From an uncultured Sanguibacteroides sp. (GTDB lineage Bacteria > Bacteroidota > Bacteroidia > Bacteroidales > Marinifilaceae): 64,000 nt of DNA. The position numbers and the translations under genes are program-made. The notes below the pieces were generated by a model. The model had not been told where the DNA came from. It made no database searches and saw nothing but the letters and a program-made list of their open reading frames with translations. The stretch is from NCBI RefSeq assembly GCF_900543425.1, contig NZ_UQRQ01000002.1:158041-222040 (forward strand), in the 5' to 3' direction. This document shows, one piece after another, positions 8,344-17,010 of the stretch (position 1 is its first letter; every line of letters begins with the position of its first letter).

Positions 8344-9489
8344 ATGAAAAAAATAATGCTCGTTTTTGGAACGCGTCCGGAAGCGATTAAAATGGCTCCC
8401 TTAGTAAAGAAGTTTCAAAAGTATCCGGAACAGTTCCAGACAATTATTTGTGTTACAGGTCAGCATCGGGAGATGCTGGATCAGGTATTACAAATTTTTG
8501 ACATAAAGCCGGATTATGATCTGAATATCATGAAACAGGGACAAGACCTGTATGACATAACAGCTCGGGTTCTAACAGGCATGAGGGAAGTATTAAAAGA
8601 AGTACAACCGGACGTCGTACTTGTTCACGGAGATACCACAACCTCAACTGCAACAGCCTTGGCTACTTTCTACCAACAAATTGCAGTAGGACATGTTGAA
8701 GCAGGATTACGAACACATAATATTTACAGTCCTTGGCCGGAAGAGATAAATCGGCAGATCACGGGAAGAATCGCAACCTATCATTTTGCTCCGACTTCAT
8801 TGAGTAGACAAAATCTATTATTGGAAGGGATACAAGAAAAAGCAATCACTGTAACGGGTAATACTGTGATCGATGCCTTATACATGGTAGTTGAAAAAAT
8901 AAAAAAAGATACAGCTCTAAGCTCTCAATTAAAATTGTCTCTACAAAATAGTGGTTATGATGTGGAACGGTTAAAAGACAATCGTCGTCTGGTTTTAATA
9001 ACCGGCCATCGTCGGGAGAATTTCGGGGAAGGTTTCATTCATATGTGCAACGCAATAAAAACTTTGACGGAAAAATACCCTCAGATAGATTTTGTCTATC
9101 CCATGCACCTGAACCCGAATGTACGTAAACCCATTCACGATATTTTCGGTTCAGAGCAATTATCCAACATGTTTTTTATCGAACCGTTGGAATACCTGTC
9201 TTTTGTTTACCTCATGGAAAAAAGTACTGTCGTACTCACGGATAGCGGTGGCATACAGGAGGAGGCTCCAGGGTTGGGAAAACCCGTTTTGGTAATGCGG
9301 GACACGACAGAAAGACCTGAAGCAGTAGATGCAGGAACTGTAAAATTAGTTGGGACTGATTATGAAAAAATTATTTATGAAGTATCCAGACTATTAGACG
9401 ACCCGACCTACTATAATCAAATGAGTAAAGCTGTAAATCCTTACGGGGATGGAGAAGCATGCGAGCGAATTATAGATAAATTAAAGTAA
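8344..9489 (+). CDS. wecB: UDP-N-acetylglucosamine 2-epimerase (non-hydrolysing)
   Basis: The 381 residues match the full WecB family. Visible motifs are FGTRPEAIKMAPLV at the N-terminus, VHGDTTST (about 99-106), GHVEAGLRT, TGHRRENFGEG in the active site and LTDSGGIQEEAPGLGKPVL in the UDP-binding C-terminal half. It converts UDP-GlcNAc to UDP-ManNAc, the substrate of the dehydrogenase encoded immediately upstream. The pair supplies UDP-ManNAcA for the repeat unit. Confidence 0.94.
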   Translation: MKKIMLVFGTRPEAIKMAPLVKKFQKYPEQFQTIICVTGQHREMLDQVLQIFDIKPDYDLNIMKQGQDLYDITARVLTGMREVLKEVQPDVVLVHGDTTTSTATALATFYQQIAVGHVEAGLRTHNIYSPWPEEINRQITGRIATYHFAPTSLSRQNLLLEGIQEKAITVTGNTVIDALYMVVEKIKKDTALSSQLKLSLQNSGYDVERLKDNRRLVLITGHRRENFGEGFIHMCNAIKTLTEKYPQIDFVYPMHLNPNVRKPIHDIFGSEQLSNMFFIEPLEYLSFVYLMEKSTVVLTDSGGIQEEAPGLGKPVLVMRDTTERPEAVDAGTVKLVGTDYEKIIYEVSRLLDDPTYYNQMSKAVNPYGDGEACERIIDKLK

Positions 9490-9511
9490 AAATAATTATC
9501 ATTAAACAATA

Positions 9512-10618
9512 ATGAGAATTTGTCATTTGACCGTAGCGCATGGACGTTATGATGCACGTATATTAAAAAGAGAGTGTTACAGCCTAAATAAAGCCGGTCA
9601 TGAGGTAATATTACTATGCGCGGACGACAAACCGGATGAGGTTTTAAACGGTGTTAAAATTGTCTCGTGGGGTAAAAAAGTTTTATCTAAATTTCAACGT
9701 GCAAAATTATTATTATTCCCGAGAGATTTTGCGAAAGATGCATTAAAGCAAAATGCTGACATTTACCAATTTCATGATTTGGAATTAATCGCATTGGGAT
9801 TGTATTTAAAAAAAAGAGGGAAAAAAGTAATTTTCGATGCTCATGAAAACTGGGAAGCTTACATAACAGAGATAAATTTTTTACCGAAATTTCTTTCTGA
9901 AATTTTATCAAAGAAGTTGACCTTTTTCTATAAAAAGCATTTGAATGATTTTGATGCGGTCTTTACAGTCTCTCCCAATATGGTAACCAATCTGAAGCAA
10001 TATTCAGATCATGTATATTTTGTTCCTAACTATCCGATAATAACTCATTTGCACGAGATAAACCGTAAGAAAGATCAGATTTTTATATATGCCGGAACAG
10101 TATACGGAATGAGTAATCAGAAACAAATTCTGCAAGCCCTTGATTATGTACCGGAAGCTATGTATACAATCGTGGGTAAAATCAATCCTGAGTTAAAAAA
10201 ACAACTTCAAACCATGCCTGCCTCCGACCGCGTTTCATTCATAGACTGGGTCTCCAAAACAGAATTGGATCAATATTATTCTAAAGCAATTGCAGGAGTT
10301 GTCGTTTTTGATTATGTCGGAATATGTTGCTATACCGAAGGACAGTTGGGATCAAATAAGATTTTCGAATACATGGCCATGGGATTACCTGTAATTTGTA
10401 CCGATTTTAGATTGTGGAAAGAGTTGATTATCGACAAATATCACTGTGGAATATGTGTACCACCAGGAAATAGTGAGACTATTGTCCAAGCCATGCAATA
10501 TATTCTAGATCATAAAGATGAAGCCTATCAAATGGGAAAAAACGGACAAAAAGCAATTTTGGAAGAGTTTAATTGGGGAAAATACGAGAAAGAATTTTTG
10601 CTAAGATACAACGATTAA
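9512..10618 (+). CDS. Glycosyltransferase family 4
   Basis: The 368-residue GT-B protein has the N-terminal acceptor-domain start RICHLTVAHGRYDARI and the C-terminal donor-site block SNKIFEYMAMGLPVICTD, whose two acidic positions resemble the GT4 EX7E pattern. Such enzymes add one sugar to the lipid-linked repeat unit on the cytoplasmic face. A location right after wecBC makes a ManNAcA transferase attractive, but the acceptor and donor are not readable. It is separated by 22 nt from wecB and 16 nt from the first ketoisomerase gene. Confidence 0.85.
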   Translation: MRICHLTVAHGRYDARILKRECYSLNKAGHEVILLCADDKPDEVLNGVKIVSWGKKVLSKFQRAKLLLFPRDFAKDALKQNADIYQFHDLELIALGLYLKKRGKKVIFDAHENWEAYITEINFLPKFLSEILSKKLTFFYKKHLNDFDAVFTVSPNMVTNLKQYSDHVYFVPNYPIITHLHEINRKKDQIFIYAGTVYGMSNQKQILQALDYVPEAMYTIVGKINPELKKQLQTMPASDRVSFIDWVSKTELDQYYSKAIAGVVVFDYVGICCYTEGQLGSNKIFEYMAMGLPVICTDFRLWKELIIDKYHCGICVPPGNSETIVQAMQYILDHKDEAYQMGKNGQKAILEEFNWGKYEKEFLLRYND

Positions 10619-10634
10619 GTAATGATTTTATATT

Positions 10635-11051
10635 ATGCCGTTAAATAACGTAGAGATCATACATCTCCCTCAATTTTTAGATAATAGAGGGAATTTATCT
10701 TTTATAGAACAAAGGAAACATATTCCTTTTGATATAAAACGTTCCTATTGGATATACGATGTCCCAGGGGGACAGATTCGAGGAGGACATGCTTATCGTA
10801 AAAACGAGGAATTTATTGTGGCATTATCTGGAAGTTTTGATGTCGTTTTAGATGACGGATGCGAAAGAAAGACCTTCTCCTTAAATCGTTCCTATTTCGG
10901 ATTATATGTTCCCAAATGTATTTGGAGACAAATGCAAAACTTTTCAACAAACTCCTTAGCGTTGGTATTAGCGTCAACTCCATTTGATGTGAATGATTAT
11001 ATCTATGATTACGAATTATTTAAATCATTATCAGATGAAGAAAGAGAGTAG
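10635..11051 (+). CDS. FdtA/QdtA-family dTDP-4-keto-sugar 3,4-ketoisomerase, copy 1 (variant active site)
   Basis: The 138-residue single-domain cupin matches the FdtA/QdtA (WxcM-like) family, which moves the keto group of dTDP-4-keto-6-deoxyglucose from C4 to C3. The family signature is present as RGGHAYRK, residues 49-56. The second His of the usual HAH motif is Tyr54 here, while the downstream paralogue keeps HAHK. The gene overlaps the second copy by 17 nt. It may have a different stereochemical preference, form a hetero-oligomer with copy 2 or be partly inactive. Confidence 0.85.
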   Translation: MPLNNVEIIHLPQFLDNRGNLSFIEQRKHIPFDIKRSYWIYDVPGGQIRGGHAYRKNEEFIVALSGSFDVVLDDGCERKTFSLNRSYFGLYVPKCIWRQMQNFSTNSLALVLASTPFDVNDYIYDYELFKSLSDEERE

Positions 11052-11451
11052 AGTTTACGACTGTACGATTATCGAGCTGGATAAACATCATCAGGAGAGG
11101 GGAAACATTTCCGTTGTTGAGAATAACAAAACTATTCCCTTTGCAATTAAACGAGCTTACTATTTATATGATATTCCGGGAGGAGAGTCGAGAGGAGGAC
11201 ACGCTCATAAAAATTTGTATCAGTTGATTATTGCGGCAAGCGGTAGTTTTAATGTTACGCTTGATGACGGGGATGTTAAGCGCACGTTCACTTTGAACCG
11301 CCCCTATCAAGGGTTATTAATCGTTCCGGGAATCTGGAGAACGTTGGATGACTTTTCCTCTGGTTCAGTCTGTTTGGTCTTGGCTTCAATGGAATATGAC
11401 GAAATGGATTACATAAGGAACTATCAAGAATTTTTAAATCTTAAGAAATGA
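11035..11451 (+). CDS. fdtA: FdtA/QdtA-family dTDP-4-keto-sugar 3,4-ketoisomerase, copy 2
   Basis: This is a second 138-residue cupin of the same family, clearly related to copy 1 (shared IPF-IKR, YD-PGG, SGSF-V-LDDG and LVLAS blocks). It retains the full RGGHAHK motif with His56 and His58. A longer frame starts at 10993, but the ATG at 11035 gives a normal N-terminus and overlaps the previous gene by only 17 nt. It should produce the 3-keto sugar used by the aminotransferase encoded two genes downstream. Whether the product is galacto (Fdt) or gluco (Qdt) cannot be settled by eye. Confidence 0.87.
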   Translation: MKKESRVYDCTIIELDKHHQERGNISVVENNKTIPFAIKRAYYLYDIPGGESRGGHAHKNLYQLIIAASGSFNVTLDDGDVKRTFTLNRPYQGLLIVPGIWRTLDDFSSGSVCLVLASMEYDEMDYIRNYQEFLNLKK

Positions 11452-11969
11452 GCTTTATTCACCATTTATCCGATGTACAGTCCAAAAGAATAGGAGAGGG
11501 AACAAAAATATGGCAATACTGTGTCGTGCTTCCCAATTCGATTATCGGAGAAAATTGTAATATTTGCGCGCACGTGCTAATCGAAAATGAAGTACAAATA
11601 GGAAATAATGTTACAATAAAATCGGGTGTACAACTTTGGGACGGAGTAATCGTGGAAGATCACGTTTTCATTGGCCCTAATGTTACATTTACAAATGATT
11701 TATTTCCTCGTTCCAAAATTTATCCTCCTGTGTTTATAAAAACATACTTAAAAAAAGGATGCAGTATTGGGGCCAATACCACTATTATAGCAGGGGTAGT
11801 GATCGGTGAATATGCATTTGTTGGAGCGGGAAGTGTTGTTACAAAAGATATTCCCGCTAATACGGTCTGGTATGGGAATCCTGCAAGACAAAAAGGATAC
11901 ATGACAAATGACGGAATTCTTTTAGATATGAAGATGAAGGATAAAAACGGGAAACAATACAAAATATGA
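11448..11969 (+). CDS. FdtC-like dTDP-3-amino-sugar N-acetyltransferase (hexapeptide repeat)
   Basis: The 173-residue left-handed beta-helix acyltransferase has repeated hexapeptides (IGENCNICAHV, IGNNVTIKSG, VFIGPNVTFTND, IGANTTIIAG, GAGSVVTKDIP). The ending VWYGNPAR is typical of the WbpD/FdtC group that acetylates 3-amino sugars. It overlaps the ketoisomerase upstream and the aminotransferase downstream by 4 nt each (ATGA). The ketoisomerase-acetyltransferase-aminotransferase order is that of dTDP-Fuc3NAc or Qui3NAc cassettes. The acyl donor is normally acetyl-CoA. Confidence 0.88.
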   Translation: MSFIHHLSDVQSKRIGEGTKIWQYCVVLPNSIIGENCNICAHVLIENEVQIGNNVTIKSGVQLWDGVIVEDHVFIGPNVTFTNDLFPRSKIYPPVFIKTYLKKGCSIGANTTIIAGVVIGEYAFVGAGSVVTKDIPANTVWYGNPARQKGYMTNDGILLDMKMKDKNGKQYKI

Positions 11970-13066
11970 TTAAGTTTTTAGATTTACAAAAAATAACGGC
12001 TAAGTATCAGGGAGAAATTCAGGAAGCTGTTAATCGAGTGATAGATTCCGGTTGGTATTTGCAGGGAAAGGAAAACGAAGAATTTGAAACAAATTACGCC
12101 CGATACATAGGAACGAAATATTGTGTCGGTTGTGCGAATGGATTAGATGCATTGATTTGGATATTTCGGGCTTACATAGAAATGGGAATCATGCATTCCG
12201 GCGATGAAATTATTGTTCCTGCAAATACTTATATCGCTTCCATGTTAGCGATTACGGAAAACGGTTTAAAACCGGTATTGGTAGAACCTGATATCGAAAC
12301 TTACCAAATAGACGATACAAAAATAGAAGCCGCAATCACGAAAAAGACAAAAGCGATTCTGATCGTTCACCTGTATGGCCAATGTGCCTATTCCGAGCGA
12401 ATCGGAGACCTTTGTAAAAAATATAGGCTGAAATTAATTGAAGATAACGCCCAAGCTCATGGATGCCGGTTTAACGGTAGAAAAACAGGTTCGTTAGGAG
12501 ATGCCAGCGGTCATAGTTTTTACCCGGGTAAAAACTTAGGGGCATTAGGAGATGCAGGTGCTATTACGACAAATGATAAGGAATTAGCTGAAGTCGTCAG
12601 AGCTTTGGCCAATTACGGATCAAGTCAAAAATACATCTTCAAATATACAGGACGGAATAGCCGGTTGGACGAAATTCAAGCTGCCGTACTAAATGTAAAA
12701 TTAAAATACCTGGATCAAGATGTTGCAACCCGAAAACAAGTAGCCCGAAATTATATTGAGAATATTAAAAATCAGAGAATTATTCTTCCGATCATAAAAG
12801 ATTGGGATGCCCATGTGTTTCATTTATTTCCAGTCCGTTGTAAACACAGGGACGAACTTCAACAATATCTTACTCGAGAAAGAATTCAAACTATCATCCA
12901 TTATCCTATCCCTCCACACAAACAGGAGTGTTATAAAGAATGGAATAATTTATCATTTCCCGTAACCGAACAAATTCATAGGGAAGAACTAAGCCTACCG
13001 ATAAGTCCTATTATAACTGAACAAGAAATACATACGGTTGTTAAAACTGTGAACTCTTTCAAGTAA
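11966..13066 (+). CDS. fdtB: DegT/DnrJ/EryC1/StrS aminotransferase (FdtB-like)
   Basis: The 366-residue PLP-dependent sugar aminotransferase has the cofactor lysine Lys189 in HSFYPGKNLGALGD, Asp160 in LIEDNAQAHG and the FKYTGRNSRLDEIQAA block. It would transaminate the dTDP-3-keto-6-deoxy sugar made by the ketoisomerases to the 3-amino sugar. Its overlap with the acetyltransferase gene and the shared A of the TAATGG junction at 13066 show a continuous operon. The RmlA and RmlB enzymes needed upstream in the pathway are not in the window. Confidence 0.92.
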   Translation: MIKFLDLQKITAKYQGEIQEAVNRVIDSGWYLQGKENEEFETNYARYIGTKYCVGCANGLDALIWIFRAYIEMGIMHSGDEIIVPANTYIASMLAITENGLKPVLVEPDIETYQIDDTKIEAAITKKTKAILIVHLYGQCAYSERIGDLCKKYRLKLIEDNAQAHGCRFNGRKTGSLGDASGHSFYPGKNLGALGDAGAITTNDKELAEVVRALANYGSSQKYIFKYTGRNSRLDEIQAAVLNVKLKYLDQDVATRKQVARNYIENIKNQRIILPIIKDWDAHVFHLFPVRCKHRDELQQYLTRERIQTIIHYPIPPHKQECYKEWNNLSFPVTEQIHREELSLPISPIITEQEIHTVVKTVNSFK

Positions 13067-14319
13067 TGGAACAGAAAAAAACTGTTTGGTTAGTTTGCGT
13101 AAACGCCCAGCCCCCAGAGTCGGATACTCATTTAAGACACCAAAAATTCGCAGAAATGTTAATAAAAAAAGGGTATCATGTTATCATTTTTGCAGGTAGT
13201 TTTTTACATTACAATAAATCAAACTCAATCAATAATTCTCAAAAATATATCCTATCAAAATACGGGGACAAACAATACATTTTCATAAAAACCCCCTCTT
13301 ACACTTCCAATGGACTAAAACGAATATTTTCTATTTTTTTATTTGCATGGAGATTATTATGTTACAGGAAGAAGTTTCCCCAACCTGATATTGTAATACA
13401 TAACTTAAGAGTCCCTTTCGATTTTCCCGTATATGTTGCTGCCCGAAAGTTAAAAGCCAAATATGTGACAGAAGTATGGGATTTATGGCCAGAAGATTTT
13501 GTTGCTACCGGACTGATGAAACAGAGTCATCCATTTATAAAGATAGCGTATCAAATAGAAAGATTTCTTTACGAGAAAGCTGATCGATTGATATTTACCA
13601 TGGAGGGAGGGAAAGATTATATATTAAGCAAGGGTTGGGATACGGAACACGGTGGAAAAGTAAATATCGATAAATACAATTACATCAATAACGGCATTGA
13701 TTTAGATGAATTCGAATATAACAAAAAGAACTACATCATAAAAGATCATGATTTATCCGATAACTCTTATTTTAAAGTCGTTTATTTAGGTTCAATACGA
13801 TTAGCCAATAATGTACAACAGTTAATAGATGCCGCTGCCTTTCTCCGGGATAATTCTAAAATCAAATTTCTGATATACGGAGACGGAGACGAAAGAGAAA
13901 GGTTAATAGAACATTGTAAAAAGCATAAAATAAATAACGTCATTTTCAAAGAAAAGTGGGTCGACATAAAATATGTCCCCTATATTTTATCGTGCAGTTC
14001 CCTTAACTTAATGAATTATAAAAAAGTAGAATCTCAAAAATACGGGGGAAGTCAAGGTAAATTATTTCAGTATTTGGCGAGTGGTAAACCGATTCTATCC
14101 AATAACGTGATGGGATACGATATCGTAAATAAATATAAAGCGGGAATATCTAAAAATATAAGTAACGCCCAAGAATATGCGGAAATTATTAATGAATTTG
14201 CATTGTTAGATAAAGAAGAGTACAATGTGTTATGTAACAATGCACTTAATGCCGCTCAGTTTTTTGATTACAAATATTTATTCAAAGATTATTTTAAACT
14301 TATAAATGAATTATCATAA
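13066..14319 (+). CDS. Glycosyltransferase family 4 (WbuB/WcaI-like)
   Basis: The 417-residue GT-B enzyme starts with VWLVCVNAQPPESDTHLRHQ, a layout seen in WbuB/WcaI-like GT4 proteins. Its donor domain contains VVYLGSIRLANNV, FLIYGDGDERERL and the conserved block GGSQGKLFQYLASGKPIL near 325-342. It is one of only two clear glycosyltransferases besides the initiating enzyme, so the repeat unit is short or other transferase genes lie upstream of the window. The donor and linkage are unknown. Confidence 0.85.
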   Translation: MEQKKTVWLVCVNAQPPESDTHLRHQKFAEMLIKKGYHVIIFAGSFLHYNKSNSINNSQKYILSKYGDKQYIFIKTPSYTSNGLKRIFSIFLFAWRLLCYRKKFPQPDIVIHNLRVPFDFPVYVAARKLKAKYVTEVWDLWPEDFVATGLMKQSHPFIKIAYQIERFLYEKADRLIFTMEGGKDYILSKGWDTEHGGKVNIDKYNYINNGIDLDEFEYNKKNYIIKDHDLSDNSYFKVVYLGSIRLANNVQQLIDAAAFLRDNSKIKFLIYGDGDERERLIEHCKKHKINNVIFKEKWVDIKYVPYILSCSSLNLMNYKKVESQKYGGSQGKLFQYLASGKPILSNNVMGYDIVNKYKAGISKNISNAQEYAEIINEFALLDKEEYNVLCNNALNAAQFFDYKYLFKDYFKLINELS

Positions 14320-14330
14320 AGATACTCTCT

Positions 14331-15188
14331 ATGGAATATCAAATCAAGCGATTACTTTTTGATGACGGCATAGAATCATTACAAAAAGTGGTCGATTTAC
14401 AGAATATTGTTTATGCCGGTTCCAATCACGAGTTCTCGGTTGACGGCTTTAAGCATTTGTACGTGGATAATCCTTCAGGAAAGGTGATCTCTTTTAACGC
14501 TTTTCATGGCAACGATCTTGTCGCTCATTACGCTTGTATCCCTATAAAAATGAATATCGCCGATAAGCTCGTTCTCGGTTTATTGGATATTGCGACGGTA
14601 ACACATCCTGATCATCGAGGGAAAGGCCTTTTCAAAACTTTGGCTCAAACGACATTTGATTACGCGAAAGAAAACAGTTACGGATTTATTTTAGGTGTTG
14701 CTAACGCGAATAGCATACACGGCTACATGAAATATTTCAATTTCACGTTGGTCTCTAAACTAATGGTAAAATATGGCTGGGGAACAGACATAAAATCTGC
14801 TTCGGACAAGACTTATAGCGTTTACTGGGACGAAGAGTTGTTAAACTGGAGGTTGAGTAAGCAGGAATACGCTATCAATAAAACCTCTATCGTCGGAAAA
14901 ACAAATTTCTACAAATTCCGAAATGTCCTGGGGATAAAAACATTCATGGGTGTTTTCCCGGAGAAATTGCTGGCCAGGTTGAATTTAAAAAAATCCAATA
15001 ATTTTTTAAGACCATTAAATCTTTACGTGGGACTGGGGGCCGATTTAAAAAATGGACATTATTTCAGCATCCCCGGTTTTATTAAGCACTCTCCTTTCAA
15101 TTTAATCTTCATGGATTTAACGGGCGACCTACCCCCGGTCACGAAAGATAATATCTTTTTTCAGCTGATCGATTTTGACGTGGCGTGA
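14331..15188 (+). CDS. GNAT-family N-acyltransferase
   Basis: The 285 residues contain a GNAT domain with the acetyl-CoA pyrophosphate loop VTHPDHRGKGLFKTLAQ (about 88-104) and a following NANSIHGYMKYFNF helix. The C-terminal ~120 residues are not recognised. Similar proteins in Bacteroidetes polysaccharide loci probably acylate an amino sugar or modify the lipid-linked unit. From here rightwards the genes look less AT-rich than those at 5.8-14.3 kb, which suggests the border between variable and conserved parts of the locus. Confidence 0.75.
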   Translation: MEYQIKRLLFDDGIESLQKVVDLQNIVYAGSNHEFSVDGFKHLYVDNPSGKVISFNAFHGNDLVAHYACIPIKMNIADKLVLGLLDIATVTHPDHRGKGLFKTLAQTTFDYAKENSYGFILGVANANSIHGYMKYFNFTLVSKLMVKYGWGTDIKSASDKTYSVYWDEELLNWRLSKQEYAINKTSIVGKTNFYKFRNVLGIKTFMGVFPEKLLARLNLKKSNNFLRPLNLYVGLGADLKNGHYFSIPGFIKHSPFNLIFMDLTGDLPPVTKDNIFFQLIDFDVA

Positions 15189-15232
15189 TCCTCGTTTGCC
15201 ACCTGGTATAACCTTTTTATCACTTTATTATA

Positions 15233-16084
15233 ATGAACGTTCTGACCTTCGATATAGAGGACTGGTATTGTCATGATAATTACTCTCAAAACATGGATTG
15301 GGATAAACATGAAGTTAGAATACACGAGCCCCTGGAGAGAATATTGTCTGAATTGGAAGAGAAAGGGGTGAAGGGAACTTTCTTCTGTCTGGGATGGCTC
15401 GCGCGAAAGCATCCTGAGGTGATCCGGATGATTCATGAAAAAGGACACCATGTCGGTTGTCACTCTTACCAGCATGAATTGGCGTTACGATTAGATTATA
15501 AAGCGTTCAAAGCTAACACGCGTGAAGCGAAAGCCCTGCTGGAAGACATTACTGGCGAACCCGTGGACGCATTCAGGGCTCCCTCTTTTTCCGTCACGAG
15601 ACAAAACCTGTATGTTTTCGAGGCCCTCGCGGAACTGGGATTCAAGTACGATTGCTCGATATTTCCCGCGGACCGGGAATTCGGGGGATTAAAAGAATAC
15701 GGGGAAGGTATTCCCGGAATTATAAACGTTAACGGTTACAAATTGAAAGAATTTCCGATGAACGTGTATCGTTTTCTTGGTAAGGATATCATTTTTTCCG
15801 GGGGAGGTTATTTCCGGGTATTACCTTACAGGTTAACGAGGTATTTCATGCAACACAGTGATTACGTGATAAATTACTTTCACCCGAGCGATTTTGACCC
15901 GGAACAACCAAGAATGAAACACTTGCCCTTGACGCGTCAAATCAAAAATTCAATAGGCTTGAGAGGAGCTTTTAAAAAATATCAAAAACTAATCCGGGAT
16001 TTTGACTTCATCGATATCCGTCAGGCCGATGCCTTGATAGATTGGGATAAAGCAAAAACTTTCGATATCAAAACACAAGGGTAA
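15233..16084 (+). CDS. Polysaccharide deacetylase (NodB fold, DUF3473-like C-terminus)
   Basis: The 283-residue carbohydrate esterase-family-4 protein has the metal and catalytic motifs LTFDIEDWY (Asp at about 6 and 9), GCHSYQHE with the two metal-binding His, and FRAPSFSVT. The end contains NYFHPSDFDPEQ, as in the XrtA-type deacetylases with a DUF3473 tail. It has no signal peptide, so it likely acts in the cytoplasm on a lipid-linked N-acetyl sugar. It follows the GNAT gene by 44 nt and ends one base before the next gene, consistent with a shared operon. Confidence 0.85.
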   Translation: MNVLTFDIEDWYCHDNYSQNMDWDKHEVRIHEPLERILSELEEKGVKGTFFCLGWLARKHPEVIRMIHEKGHHVGCHSYQHELALRLDYKAFKANTREAKALLEDITGEPVDAFRAPSFSVTRQNLYVFEALAELGFKYDCSIFPADREFGGLKEYGEGIPGIINVNGYKLKEFPMNVYRFLGKDIIFSGGGYFRVLPYRLTRYFMQHSDYVINYFHPSDFDPEQPRMKHLPLTRQIKNSIGLRGAFKKYQKLIRDFDFIDIRQADALIDWDKAKTFDIKTQG

Positions 16085-16085
16085 T

Positions 16086-16985
16086 ATGAACAGTCTACTT
16101 TTCACGGGAGCTTCCGGTTTTTTAGGAAACGAGATACGTCCTTTATTATCGACGAGATACGAGATAGAGACAGTAGGGCTAACCCCTGTCGATAATTATA
16201 CGGTCGATCTGGCCAAAGCAATTCCCGCCTTGGCTAAAAGGTACGACGTGGTATTGCATGCGGCCGGTAAAGCACACGTCATTCCCGGGACGGAAAAGGA
16301 AAAACGGGAATTTTACGAGGTTAACCTTCAAGGCACGAGGAATTTATGTGAGGCGTTGGAAAAAGCGGGAGTACCCGGGTCATTTGTATTTATCAGCACG
16401 GTGGCCGTTTACGGTTGCGAATCGGGAGAGTCTATCGGTGAAGAACACCCGTTAAACGGGGATACTCCTTACGCCGATAGTAAAAAACAGGCGGAAGCTT
16501 ATCTACAGGACTGGTGTGCGAGGCATAAAGTAGTGTTAACTATTCTTCGTCCATCCCTGTTGGCGGGGAAAAATCCCCCGGGAAACCTGAGATTCATGAT
16601 AGAGGGGATTAGAACCGGACGTTATTTAAGTATTGCCGGGGGGAAAGCCCGTAAGAGCGTGTTGATGGCGGAGGATATCGCCAGGTTATTGTTCCTGGCC
16701 GTCGATAAAGGCGGCGTGTACAACGTGTGCGATGACGAGCACCCGAGTTTCCGGCAACTGGAAAAAACAATCTCGGCTCAATTGGGCAAAAAATTACCCG
16801 TGAACATACCTTACTGGTTGGCTAAAACTCTGGCGTTAACGGGAGATTGTCTGGGTAATAAAGCCCCGATCAATTCCTCAAAATTAGACAAGATAACGAA
16901 GTCGTTGACTTTCAGTAACGAGAAAGCCAAAAAAGAGTTAGGTTGGGAACCGTTGAACGTGTTGGAGCATTTTAAAATTCATTAA
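16086..16985 (+). CDS. NAD-dependent epimerase/dehydratase family, probable UDP-4-keto-sugar reductase
   Basis: The 299-residue extended SDR has the cofactor motif TGASGFLGNE (8-17), the FISTVAVYG stretch and the catalytic YADSK. Relatives encoded next to WecA-like transferases (WbpV/FnlC type) reduce UDP-2-acetamido-4-keto-2,6-dideoxyhexose to UDP-QuiNAc or UDP-FucNAc. The 4,6-dehydratase that would make this keto sugar is encoded on the opposite strand at 22238-24232. The exact product is inference; a C4 epimerase is the alternative. Confidence 0.8.
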   Translation: MNSLLFTGASGFLGNEIRPLLSTRYEIETVGLTPVDNYTVDLAKAIPALAKRYDVVLHAAGKAHVIPGTEKEKREFYEVNLQGTRNLCEALEKAGVPGSFVFISTVAVYGCESGESIGEEHPLNGDTPYADSKKQAEAYLQDWCARHKVVLTILRPSLLAGKNPPGNLRFMIEGIRTGRYLSIAGGKARKSVLMAEDIARLLFLAVDKGGVYNVCDDEHPSFRQLEKTISAQLGKKLPVNIPYWLAKTLALTGDCLGNKAPINSSKLDKITKSLTFSNEKAKKELGWEPLNVLEHFKIH

Positions 16986-17010
16986 TTTTTCTTCAGGTTT
17001 GATCCCCATC

